In this document: piece after piece, positions 23,088-34,678 of the stretch | Layout: each line of letters opens with the position of its first letter | Numbering within the stretch: the first letter of the stretch is position 1 | Source of the DNA: Fomitopsis serialis | Lineage: Eukaryota > Basidiomycota > Agaricomycetes > Polyporales > Fomitopsidaceae | Length of the DNA: 64,000 nucleotides | Direction: 5' to 3' | NCBI RefSeq assembly: GCF_022376445.1 | Contig: NW_025955005.1 | Coordinates: 1-64,000, forward strand | Made by a program: the position numbers and the translations under genes | Notes under the pieces: generated by a model | Told to the model about the DNA's origin: nothing | Databases searched by the model: none | What the model saw: only the letters and a program-made list of their open reading frames with translations

Positions 23088-24164
23088 GGCGGGCTCGGAG
23101 GGCGTAGGGAATAGATCAGAGGCCGATGGTGCACGTCGACCCGGTAGTCGTTACGCGGTGGAGGAGAGTGGCCTCGAGTCGAGAGCGGCAGGGCGGCGAC
23201 AATGTCGAGGCGGGCCAACCAGGCTGGAAGGGCTTGAGGGAGACACAACGCATTCTTGTTCTCTGTTTATATGGTTGCTAGCGGTTGCGCTGGGATCAGG
23301 CTCGAAGAAGGGCTGCCATTCCGGGAGCAGAGTACAAGGGATCGTCCAAATGCAGATGCGCTTCTCAAGCTCCGCGACACTGACTTGCCATATCTGGATG
23401 AAGGGAGCGGCTCAAATTAGTTGGTCGGGCGCAAGACGCATCTCTCGAGCACCAGCCGACCATGGGGCACGAGCGGCCTGACGTACGAGCGCGCGCGTGC
23501 GGTGTGATGCAGCGCGGGCGTCGTAGTGGAAGTCCAGGCATCAAAGGCAAGGGGAGGGAGCCCCTCGCGAGCTGAGGATCGCGTAAGCGCTCAAGCGATG
23601 TGGCGCGGCACCAGTCCCACACTCTCCCAGAGCGTTATATGAACGTTGTTCTCTACTGACTCGGAGATGTGGCTTTACGTACAACCTTATACCGGCAGAT
23701 GTGCAATTCGCCTCGAGGAGTAGTACGGAATGATGACTTTCCTTCCAGAACGGCGACACGCAGGCCCCGTGGCATTGACCAGCCCTCCCAAGTTTCAGCA
23801 GAACATATGTTTCATTGCACATGCGATACATGGATGCGGATTGCGAACGACGATGCGGGAAGTGATGACTGTACTGTACTACGACGAGGGTTCAAGATTA
23901 GCACCTGACATGGACGTCCGTGATGCGAGGCGACTACGATGCGGATATCAAACGGGATAGCTTAGAAGGCTCGAGGAGAGAAGAGAGCGTAAGATGGAAA
24001 CCACAGAAAACAGCAAACAGACAGACCGAGTGCAGCGAATGAATAGTCCAGAAATCCGACGGTATAATGATACGGTCAACACTCGGACTGGAAGTAAAGA
24101 GAACCACCGACGACGTAAAAATATCACCACCATACGTGCGGCACGGTACCGCGCCTCACCTCGC
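23088..24164. other. Intergenic, no supported gene
   Basis: It lies between the hypothetical gene and the 3' end of the TBC gene. GC-rich on the left and AT-richer near 24,000; nothing recognised. Confidence 0.45.
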
Positions 24165-26432
24165 CTAGAGCAGCGCTGAGTTCTGCTGGCCTGACTCGAC
24201 TAGTCGTTGCCAGTCCGCCCGCCACTGCCGCATACTCGAGCGGAGCTTCTTGTCAGCAACCACCTTCTCGACCCACGACAGAAGCGCGTTCTCGTCCTCA
24301 GGGACGAAGAAAGATGACAGCAGCGACAACACCGTCTCAAAACTTGCCGAGGCAGACGTGATGTGATCTAGCCCGAGACAATAAGCACGGAGCGCCGTCA
24401 CGAAATTTAATTACGCAGACTCACCCCTATGTATCCACACAATCGCCACAGCGACCACCACGAATATGTCGTGCCCCTCCAGGAGAAACGCATCCCATAA
24501 TCGCAGCTGCGTCTGGAACGGCACCGAGTTGGCGAATAGCGTGATATACCACTTGGTCGCATACGACGTCGTCGAGATCATGTGCTTCTTGAACGCGGCG
24601 TACACCGGGGGCAGCAGCTGCTCCATCATCCGCTCCTGCACGTATATCGCCTCGAGCAGGCCTGGAAACCCGGGGCTGAAGATCGTGTGCATTTGGTAGG
24701 CGTCGTGTAGGCGCACGAGTGACGCGTATACACGCTCGGGCTCGAAATAACAGAGAAGGGTCGCCGCAATTGGCCCCATGCCTTGACAATACCCGCAGGT
24801 TTCGCAGTGTAATGAAAACGAGTGGAGGACATGGAACAGTGACCTTTGCCTACATTCGCGGTTAGTATGCACAGTCAACACACATGCGCTAGAACCCACC
24901 CTTGACCGTATCGCGTGCGGAACATGACATGGCCACTAATCGTCCGCGGCACATCCAGGTCGATCTGCACATCATACGTCGAAGGCCGATCGAGAGCTTC
25001 TCTATACTCTCCTGAGAGCCTTCGAGTCTCTGCCTTGCCATGCCGTGAGAACCTGCACATCAGCGTGTCCCATGCCGCGCTCCGCCAGCAGTCCGGGATC
25101 CCCTTGAACGTCCGCTCCCGCAACTTGTGCTCCTTCGACGACCGCACACCCCACGCCTCGATGTTGGACCCAGGATCGCGCTCCCGCGCCTCGAGCATCC
25201 GCGACCACTTCGCCACGCGCGACTTCTCCTTCGGCTGGAGTGGCAGCGACAGCTGGGACGGCAACAGCGGTGGGCTCGCAGGCCCGCTCGTGTTAGCCGA
25301 GCTGAGTCGCGCGAGAGGCTTCAGCAGCGGGGCGGCGTGCAGCAGTATGCACCGGTCATGAGAAGGTGTCACGTAGAAACCATAGCTGTGTTTGTGTCAG
25401 ACGTGTGCGGCGATAAGCAAGACATGGCACTGGTACGCACCGGTCGAGGCTCGCGAGCATGCCCACCTCCTGCGGCGTGAGCTCACGCGTCTTCTCGTGC
25501 GCGTCCGCAAGCGCCTCCTGTGCCCGCAGCTCGCTCGCGCGGCTGCCCCCGACCCGTGCGCGCGTCCGCTCTACGCCCTCCTCGTACCCATCGCCGCGCA
25601 CGCCGCATACGTCCAGCTGCGCATAGGTCGAGCGCACGTGGAATGCATCCGGGTCTTCGTCCGGTGCAGGGGTGATTGATGCCGCACTTGATGGTGAGCT
25701 GGGAGAAGACGGGAGGTGGGGCGGAGATGACCGTGGGGGCGTTGCGGCGAGGGAGAGCGCTTGTGGGGGCGGTGTGGAAGCGGGCGTGAGATGCGGAGAG
25801 GATGACCGAGGTCGGGTGGTAGGCGAGGTGGGTTGACTGGATGACGGTCGACTGTTTGGCACAGATAGAGAGGCATAGGACAGTACCCGAGGAGTGCCGT
25901 CGCTGGCAGTAGCGTAACTAGATGTACTCCGACTGTTTGAGGCCGAGGGTTGTGCAGAGCCGTTGGAGAGATGGCGCGCGTCAGTGTAAGACGTCTTTGA
26001 CGAGCGCGCCTGACTTGACGGGGGCCGCTCGGCGTAGGCAAGCTGGACGGATCCGTTAGAGACGACGGACTGCCGTGCCTTTTCAACGATGCTCGCCCGC
26101 TTGAAGGTGTCCTGTTCGAAGTATGCGCTGTCCTCGACCGGCCTACTCCACCGTGGTGTCGTGCTTCTGCGGTCGACACCCAAGACAGCGACGTCGACTG
26201 CTGTGTCCTTGCCGGGGTGGAGCACGGACGGGGAGGCAGACCAGCTGCCTTCGTCCTCCTCGTACATAGAATATATCGTGACGATGGTCGTTTCGGAGGA
26301 GGCGCGTTCGCGACTGGAATCGTCGACGGAGAGGTCAGGCGTCGTCGCAGCCGAGGAGACCGGGGGCGAGACAGGCGGCCGTGAAGGGTCGAGAGGGGTT
26401 GGAGGTACGACAAGGACCGACGGGGAGTCCAT
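24165..26432 (-). CDS. TBC-domain Rab GTPase-activating protein
   Basis: A Rab-GAP that would switch off a Rab GTPase in membrane traffic. The ATG at 26432 starts MDSPSVLVVPPTP and a Ser/Pro/Thr-rich disordered region of about 330 residues. The TBC domain begins near KLRERTFKGIPDCWRSAAW. It carries both catalytic fingers: IDLDVPRT (IxxDxxR, near 24950) and CGYCQGMG (YxQ, near 24780). FANSVPFQTQLRLWDAFLLEG and DIFVVVAVAIVWIH follow. Three introns (near 25385-25445, 24848-24904 and 24370-24425) splice in phase, and the gene is intact at about 700 residues with a stop at 24165. It diverges from the ING gene over a gap of about 425 bp. Confidence 0.93.
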
Positions 26433-26858
26433 GAAGAATGAAGGTAGAATGAAAGAAAGGTGAGGAAGAGCAGAGACTGGTGCGCAAGACTCCACACAGC
26501 CGCCGTCCTTCACTGGCGGGGGCGATCAATCAATATGCTTTCTTTGGACACGCTCGTCGTCCACTGCAGTGAGCAGCCCGTGCCCACCGTATCACGAAGA
26601 TGGGAAGGTACTCGCTGGCCGTCGCGGGAGAGTGACGGTAGTGGACAAACCAGCAAAGTCGCACGTCGCACCGTCACGGTGACCGGGGAGGACAATACCC
26701 ATATCGGGCAATTCCCGATTCAGCTGGCCACGTGGTACTACGGCGCACGTGCCCAACCTTAATTCCTCATGGGCGTCTAGTTCACCGCGAAGGGACCCTG
26801 CAGCACGGCCATTTGACGGTCGTCCTCTATCGTTTTGTCCCGCCCTCACCAGGCGACC

Positions 26859-28272
26859 ATGTCTCGTCGCGCACCCAACGCGTCCTCTTCCAACGCCGTG
26901 GCCACCGCTCACTCCCTTGTCATCCTCGGCGAGTATACCCACACACTCGACTCTCTCCCGCTCGACCTCTCCCGCAACTTTGCCGAGTTTCGCGAGCTTG
27001 ATGCTGTCCTATCTGCCTCGATGACATCCTTGACCGCCAAGATCACCCAACTCACCAACATGCTCGAAACCAACGTTGGGTCCAAGGAGGAACGCCTGTG
27101 GCTGCTGGCCGACATCGCAGAGGAAGCCACCCGCCTCAAGCTCGGCAGCGAGGACAAGATACGCGTTGCTTGTCATGCTGCAGACGGCCTCCGTGGTCAC
27201 AAGTCGCATATGAAAGCCCTCCTGCAGAACGTTCCAGACCGCGACTTCGATAGCATCGATGCACTCTGCCGGAAGACGGTCTACCCTCATGTGGCGCCTT
27301 ACTCTACCTCATTGCAAGGCGGCCTCGGAGAAGGGCGCCGACAGAGAAGAGGAGCGTATGGGAGTTTGCTTGCGAGCGGCTCAGTGGACGCAAGCCCAGC
27401 GAAGCGGAAGAGGGCAGCGGGGAGAGATGATGAGTCGGAGGCGGTGGGCAAGACGCCGAGGAAAGAGAGGAATGCTGACGCTGGACGGCAGCGCAATGGT
27501 CCGAGAAGCAAACGGTACGCTCACAACAAAGTCAGAGCAGCATCTATTTTCTAACAAACCGCACTGAAAGGCCCGATCGTGCCGCTTCACCCGCTGAATC
27601 CCTGATGTCGGTGGCCTCGCACTTGCCACCGAGCGCGCAAATCTTGGGCGCTCCTCACCCTCGCCAGAATGCCCCCTCTCGCTCGGGTAACGGCAATGCA
27701 GCCAACAAACGCTCTCGTGCAGCGCAAAACCATGAACACCATGCCTCGACACCAGTTGACCAAGTACACGAGATGTATGTCCCACCTCCCTCAGCCTCCG
27801 CTGCACACCCTTCTCTTCCGAACCCGTTCGCGCACACTCTGAACGGGATGGGCGAGTGGACGCCCGGCCAGCTGGAGGGCCCTGGGATGCCAGTTGCCCG
27901 CAATTTCGTCAACACCTCTGCTGTTGTAGTCGACGAGAACGAGGGCGCTGTTGCACCTGCTGGGGAAGGCGAGGGCGAGGGCGATGACGGCAAGACGTAT
28001 TGTGTGTGCAATGGTGTCAGTTACGGAGAGATGATCGCGTGTGACGATGCTAGCTGTGATACTGAATGGGTGAGTGCGCTTAATGCGATGCTTGCTCAAT
28101 TTGCTGATGATTTGCGTCAGTTCCACCTCATGTGCGTGGCCTCCAAATACCACCAGTTGGAGAGTGGTACTGCGAGACATGTCGGGGCAAACGCAACGGC
28201 CGCCGAGCAGGCCGCGGTGGAAAGAAGAAGGCTGGCGGTGGTCGTTCAAATGCTCGGAACACTTCGTCCTAA
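26859..28272 (+). CDS. ING-family PHD-finger chromatin protein
   Basis: A reader of H3K4 methylation in a histone acetyltransferase or deacetylase complex (Yng/Pho23 type). The ATG at 26859 is followed by the ING N-terminal helices: VILGEYTHTLDSLPLDLSRNF, here LGEYTHTLDSLPLDLSRNF, and IAEEATRLKLGSEDKI. Introns are at 27515-27570 (donor GTACGC, branch CTAAC) and 28070-28120. A basic, disordered middle has PAKRKRAAGR and PRKERN. The C-terminal PHD finger gives YCVCNGVSYGEMIACDD, CDTEWFHLMCV and, after a shift of one base near 28137-28140, EWYCETC and a Gly/Lys-rich tail ending at 28272. As written, GTGGCC lacks one G needed to keep the finger in frame; otherwise the last Cys pair is lost and a stop comes at 28291. 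I favour a missing base. Confidence 0.9.
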
Positions 28273-28734
28273 CATGTACCGAGCAAGTTGATACGGTGGG
28301 TGAGGTCATATTCGCGTAACGCGTTCAGGTCTGGACGCTGATACCTCGTCGCAGATGTGTTGTACGTATACCAGCGCTGGATGTACTCTAGAATCATTCT
28401 TCTTCCTTACCTGGATCCGCTCTTTCCCTCAAGACGATTTCGATATCACTTACTTGACTTGCCGAGATTGTCCCTCTGAGACTCAGGAGAGTTGCTAGTT
28501 GACAATTGGTGGGTGTGTGCTTCGTGTTCTGTCTGTCTTGGAACGCGTCCGGAAGCGCCCGTGCGATCGTGTACGCGACAATCACGTGTTAGTTCGATTA
28601 CCGAATGTAGCGCGTTGCTCGCCGCGACGCTGCTCCCGACCATAACATACCCGCTGCGGGGTTTCTCGCCGTCTGCTGCTTGTCTCTTGCCTTCATCATC
28701 TCTGGTCAAATCAACCTCTCTGATACGCTGCCCT

Positions 28735-29560
28735 ATGAGCTTAACGACTTGTGACGATATTATCCATGTTGTACCTCCGGAAGTCTGGCTCCATATATGT
28801 CCGCAGTTCTTGTCTAGCTATACTATTGACGTGCTCACAATAGTGTTTTAAGTCTCATTCCTGGATCTTCCAGAGCTCGCCAGCGTTGCTCGTGTCTCTT
28901 GCGTCCTCGCGTGCTATGCCGAAGACCCCGTACTGCACCATCACCGCCTCCATGTAGTCGCGCCCTCTCGTGTGTCGCACTCCCTGTTCGGACAGAATTC
29001 GGAGGGTACACCCTTGCGGCCAACGGTCAGCGACCTAGTGCATCGCGGGATCATGCGCGGCCTTGGAATAGAACGACGGTGGAGAGCGGGAATGTACTTT
29101 TACTCGCAGCACGTATGTCGCCCACGACCTCTCCAGGTTGTCTGCAAGCCAGATGCTCACCATGTACCTTCTGTTTCTTCAGATGGTTGCACAGTACGAG
29201 GTCTCCCTCCGCCTCCAGCGCACGCACGCGGGCAACATCGTAGAGTCCGCCCTGCGGCGACGCTCTCCCACTAGCCTCTTCCATGTCTACTCCGCGCGCG
29301 TCCTCCCAGACGAGCTCTCCTCCGCGGCGATCTCGCCGTCACTCATCCCTGCCATGCGCAAGCTGAAGTGGTCCATCCAGCGCGACCGCCTCGCGAAGCT
29401 CGTCAAGGCGCGCAGCGAGATGGTACGGAACGGCGGCGCCGTGGCGTGGCTCGAGGACAGGGGCAAGGCAGTCATGCGGAGGGAGAACGAGCGCGTGCGC
29501 TTGGCTCTGTGCCCCGGGATTGGAGGAATCGTGAGGTTTTATGAGAACCTCGGTCACTGA
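28735..29560 (+). CDS. F-box protein
   Basis: An F-box protein, the substrate adaptor of an SCF ubiquitin ligase. The ATG at 28735 leads to the F-box: VPPEVWLHI, an intron at 28799-28852, then FSFLDLPELASVARVSCV and YAEDPVLHHHRL. The C-terminal part is a fungal extension of unknown fold: LRPTVSDLVHRGIMRGLGIE, FYSQH, an intron at 29113-29182, then MVAQYEVSLRLQRTH and KLKWSIQRDRLAKLVKARS. Both introns splice in phase and nothing is broken. Length is about 233 residues. The substrate is unknown. Confidence 0.82.
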
Positions 29561-29949
29561 TGAGACTGTAGGAATGTGTATGGACGAGGGACATGAAACG
29601 GTAGGCTTTTTATACCTCTATGTGAAGGACTGTATGTGGACTAGTGTATGCTGTTTTCACGGCCGGTTCTACGTTGGATGTCCGGCAACGGGTCCTACGA
29701 CCACTGTATGTTTGAACAGTCACCGGCTTTGTTTCATGAACAGCCTGAAACTGTGAAGGTTTTGTACAATCCACACCTACGAGTACACGTATACACCCTA
29801 TTGAATCGTCTTAGAGATGACAGTGGTGTCCAGGAGTTTATCCGCTGGTTAGTCGAGCTATGCTATCAATGACGCCTTGCCTTGATGCAGTTGTTCTAGG
29901 GTACTTGGACTGGATGCTTCGTGAGTTCCATAACTTTAACACCCGCGTA

Positions 29950-30687
29950 CCATCTCATGCTCCGAAATTCGCAGATCTCTTGGGTTCTGGGGCCACTGGC
30001 ATACACTCGGCGAGACTGCGCGGGGATGAGTGCCATGTCTGTATCCTATCTCTGGTACGTCTCAATTTCCGCAGATTCAGGGTTAATGGCAGATGTACAC
30101 ACGTCGTCATCCGCGCTGCCCCCGAGCCAAAGTGGGCGAAATGGCGGCTTTTGAGATGTCGTACGTCGCAAGGCCATGGCGACAACTTCTGCTGTCGTCA
30201 GCCAAAATCAGCAAGGAGGTAATCCAGGCCTGCTTTCCGCTTTTAAGTCAAGCAGAGCTCGGAGACTCCCAGTTCTCTACCTCAAGCACGACCCCAGCTT
30301 CCCCGGTGGAGGCTGAGATCGTGTGTCACACCATTGCCCGTCCCACGGATCACGCCTGTGAAGAGGAGTGATGCCTGGCTGACACGTAGGTCACCGTAAG
30401 CTAGTAACGGAAGGCCACCAATAAGTTGACACGCGCTTCTTACAGTGACACTTCGACGCAGTGGTACAAAGGAGCCAAGCTTCGGCAAAGGCCTGCTACG
30501 TTTATACCGAGGAACAATCTTGAGCAAGACGCACTGCAATCATCGCTTGGCCTGCTTTCAGAAAAGTCAGCTAGCACACTCAGCGCCCAACTGTACGGCC
30601 TGCCCGTGAACAAAGGCGCCTGGCCAGGCGGGATTGACGATCGTCGAGGCGACGGCGTTGATATCGGGTTTGAGGCGACAAAGGTAG
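29950..30687 (+). pseudogene. Lineage-specific family, copy F (relic)
   Basis: A decayed member closest to copy E. Pieces in order: VVIRAAPEPK (near 30105, matching VVIRAARKH of E), PTDHACEEE (near 30348, matching PTDHACEEG of E), DTSTQWYKGAKLRQRPATF (near 30450, matching STQWAKRAKLGPATF of E), and then directly the last ~20 residues of the C-terminal domain, GLTIVEATALISGLRRQR, ending in TAG at 30687. Most of the C-terminal domain is deleted and the pieces lie in different frames. No N-terminal helix-turn-helix part is visible. Confidence 0.78.
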
Positions 30688-31177
30688 CATGGCCGCGGCA
30701 GACCGCGATTCAATGTCAGAAGGCGGGTTGTTCTCGAGACGAGTATCGACAATGCAAAGCACGGCGCGATCTACGGAAGTACTAAGTTGCCTACTTGCTT
30801 GGTACTTACTGCGCACAGAGTTGCGCCGCGTCGCGGAGTCAAGCGGGCTATAAGTGGTCGGTCACGTTCACGCCTTCGACCTCAAGGTCTCAAGATCTCA
30901 CGCCTCTGCATGCGATTAGGATCGAGACACATTCCACCTAGCATAAGCTGACAGTCGTCACACAAACTCAAGACGAATCCAAAACTTGATCTGTACCACC
31001 GTGTACGTGCCAGTGTTAGCTATCTCGAGCTCCTGAAGTTCAAACCTGTAATCGTTGACTACTTAGCTTAGATCAGAAGCGGTGTTACGGTGAGGAGTGC
31101 CACCCCTTATTGATGATCAGGTTTAACTGAGTACTTATAGACCGCCTCACTGACCTCACCACCGGGACGATATCGGG
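30688..31177. other. Intergenic between copies F and D
   Basis: No gene seen. It should hold the promoter of copy D. Confidence 0.5.
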
Positions 31178-33405
31178 ATGCGAATTGACCGCGTCAGGCG
31201 CGCTGCCATCCGGCGAATGCGCAACGAGCAACAAGCTCCAGTCAAAAAATTGCTAGATTTTTTAACTGCTCTATCCGGTCTGTGCGGCGCATCTGTGCAA
31301 ACGAACGTGGCCTCGACGATCTCGGTGAAGATCCCAACTTTCTGGAGAAATGGGACGCAACTGTCACCAACGTCGATTCATCCGATGCAGTCGGATCTCC
31401 GCCGTGGGCAGGTCTGGCGACAATGGATGCGCGTATTTGGGATGACACGCTCAAAGAAGAGGACAGCGATGATGTTGATCTTGGAGCTTCCAGCGAGGAA
31501 GCCGAGTCTCAGGCTGATGAAGATCCGGATTACAGGGAATCTGGATTCGACCGCAACGGTGACTTGGTTAGCAGGAGGGTATCTGCAAGGCTTCGCGCTG
31601 AGGCAGCACCGTGTACAGTCAACCTCCTTACTGTATGCTTCCCAACGTGCACTGACATTGATTGCAAACGCAGATGTGCGAACCTCGCTATCACCGGACA
31701 TTGTCCTTCGAGCTCGTCATCGCACAATGAAAGCGACGACTACAGGAGGATGTGAGCCTGAGGACCGTCGAGGTAAACCAACCTCACGGCCCGCACCTGA
31801 TCCTGTCAGTGGCTCAAGTATGGGAACGACGATGGTTTCCATTGCCACTGACATCGCCACAAACGAACCCGGCGACACACGCAGCGAACTCGCTCCAGCT
31901 GACGCCCAGAGTCCGAGTCACCAGTCAGCTCCTGCACCTGGCACTGTCGCGCAATCGCTGAAAGTGGTTACGGACGAGATCGGGGCCACACCAGCAAGCC
32001 AAGCGAACAGCATTGATGCTGGGCCCGAACTTACGGAAGCACGACCTCTGCCATTGCCGCTACCACGGAGGCGTTTTTCGCTCACTCGACCGTCGTTGAC
32101 ACAGCCGCATCCCCCACCGAGCACGTCAAAAGACGCAGTGACCCAGCACTCGCCCGAGCTACCCCGGCTTATATGCAAACCCCTCTCTTCGCCTGTGTTG
32201 CCCCGTCCCTCGACCACGTTGCTCGATAACGAGCCGTTACCACAGATTTCCCTCGCACAACCTGGATCACAGAAACAGGAAGTAGAGTCCACTCTTGCTT
32301 TCAAGCACAGCCCACTCGTAGACAGGGCAACCAGTACAGTCTTGTCTGTCAAGACGAAGTCGCCTCTGCCTCGTTCTTTGCCCAGCCTGGCACCCCAAGG
32401 CCCACCAGTAGTACCGCAGCCTCGAGTGTCCAATAATGGACAAGCGTCCCCGACAAAGAGGAAGCTTGTGCGTAGCGAAGGCAGTGAATGCGCAGATGAG
32501 TGAGTTATTAGGCGTATGCTGCGCTACGCATTCTCTGATGACATTCAAGTAGGCAGCACTCAAGGGAGCAGGAGCCAAAGCGCGCGAAACTCGCGCCAGA
32601 TGGCATGAAGATGTCGATACAAGCTTCTAATATTGCTGTAGACCCTCCCCATTATAAGGCTGATGCGCAAATAGTTCAGGTGCGCGTTCCGGACTATCAG
32701 GTTGGTGGCTCGACACACAGTCGCAAACCGGAAGTTGTACCACCCGCGCCTTCGACCGACCACAGCAGCCACCGCATCGCACCGCTTAAGGACAATCTTC
32801 CCCCGAAGAATTCCCAAATCTACAGCGACGTTGGAATGGCCACATCCCCATCCGGTACACGGAGCATGAGTCTTGTTCAGCAAAGTGTAGGCGTGCCAGA
32901 GCGGCAGGCTTCTTGCGATGTCGCCTCCAAGACGGCCCGCACTGGGGTGCCGGTCCCATCGCCGTCACCTCTTCCAAAGAAGCCGAATTCCAGTGAAGGT
33001 GAATCCGATGGCCTGACACCATCGGGTTTAGTGAGAGCGACGGCCGCGATGTCTCTCGTCGTAAAAGGAGACGGAGTTAATGGCCTCGCAGACCCGCATC
33101 AAGCAAGTGCTGGCGATAGCCATCTCGCTCAAACCACTCCTTCGAGCCAATTTCCTACTGCCATCGCAGGAGTAGATCCTGACGTCGCACGGTATATCCA
33201 ATCGTTGGGCTGGGATCCCGAGGTTTATGCCAGCAAGCTGGAGTGCATCGGATTGAAGAATGGGGCCATGATCAATGCTACGAGAAACCTCGTCTCGGAG
33301 AGCCGCAAAGACAAATTAGAGGAGGATCTGCAAAGGCTTGCAGGTCTGACTGTTGTGGAGTCTATGATACTGGTTTCAGGATTGAGGCGACAAGGTGATT
33401 CTTGA
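31178..33405 (+). CDS. Lineage-specific family, copy D (HTH to SAM-like)
   Basis: The plus-strand full-length member. It starts MRIDRVRRAAIRRMRNEQ, continues IARFFNCSIRSVRRIC after a one-base shift in the A6 run near 31244, and then ANERGLDDL, EKWDATVTNVDS, the acidic EEDSDDVDLGASSEEAES, and RRVSARLRAEAAP. The shared phase-1 intron (about 31612-31673, donor GTACAG) leads to VRTSLSPDIVLRARHR. A long Ser/Pro/Thr-rich exon to 32503 ends with SPTKRKLVRSEGSECADE. After an intron, EPKRAKLAPDG opens the last part, which ends in DPDVARYIQSLGWDPEVY, KNGAMINATRNLVSES, LEEDLQRLAGLTVV and LVSGLRRQGDS, with the stop at 33405. The break at the A run looks like one missing A, because everything downstream is intact. 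Copies A, B, C and E point the other way, 9 kb away. Confidence 0.78.
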
Positions 33406-34678
33406 TGAGGTCATTTCTTGAGGATTCTGTGGCTGACGACTCGATCGAGTGGGTATGACTCTCCCCAAAATAAGCGTGTACTATGTAGTCTAGTACACTC
33501 ACTTCGAAGGATCGAATAATTGATCAAGACGCTGTCACCACTCATAGTCCTTTAGCCTACATATTCAGTTCCAGTCACGCAAGATACTCGTGGTCGTACA
33601 CATGCATGGCGGACAATGATATAGTACATAGTAGTAGACTCACAAACATCGCGGATAAGCTCGACGTCTACGCCTATCTGGGGTCACTACCCGAGCTACC
33701 ATTGCGTATTGGAGAATGCCATGGATGTAGTCGTTCAGAACCTTGTCGACTGTCCGCCGATGTATCATACATACCCGTCACAGCCAGAGGACCGTGGAGG
33801 TTTCCCATGTATCCCAACGCACAGAATGCTAGAGTCGGGACAATAGGCGAGTGCTCCCGTATCCCAATTCTGCATGTTACACGGCAGCCTGCGCGATTGT
33901 GCAGGTGTCCGACGGCGTGGCCAACTATAGGAACGTGCTGCAGATGCCACACTAACCACCTGTCGCGCTCGAGGAGTCAACTGTTGTGAGCAGCATATAG
34001 TATTATATCATATACATAATACGCGGCCAGTACACGCACCGTATGATACTCCGAGACACTTCATTCTGTTCGACATCGTTTGTGAACGTTTCCTGTCATT
34101 CCTGTTCTTTCCACCTCGAGGGACGTCTTTCCGATCCTCTGCTGCACCAGGATCGACCGTGACATCGCAATCATGATTCAGTACGGGTCCTATGGGATGA
34201 ATACCAGGACCAAAGAAAGCAGAGATAGGGAAGAACTTGAAGGTGGCGATGTTTGAGATTCTGGACGATGTACGAAGTTTCCCATTTGTCGTCAGAGACA
34301 GTGGTGTGAACTGGGCTCCCGCGCGCATACAGCCTTCGAATGCCTGTATTGAGCGAGGACAAAACCTCCGTTCGACTTGCAGCAGCTCACCTGCTACAAT
34401 ATCATATCGAGTCGAACGGGACGGAAATCACCAGCGACGCGTACCTGCTGAGCGAAGCGTACCAACCAGTGTGAAGTTCGTCCGTACCAGTGTTATGAAG
34501 GGTCATGATGGTCCCATCTCGCCACTTTCAACGCGAAATGCGTCATATGATTATGAATTTTTGACTAACGTATGATTAGACTTCCAGTAACTTGTCCCAT
34601 CACGCTCCGACTGTCTCTACCAACCCTAAGCAAGGCTGTTCTCAATGCAACAAACTGAGACATACCTGAACTCCAGTC
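33406..34678. other. No supported gene
   Basis: Open frames of 60-127 codons occur on both strands but none has a recognisable domain or supportive splice sites. Nothing supported. Confidence 0.45.
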
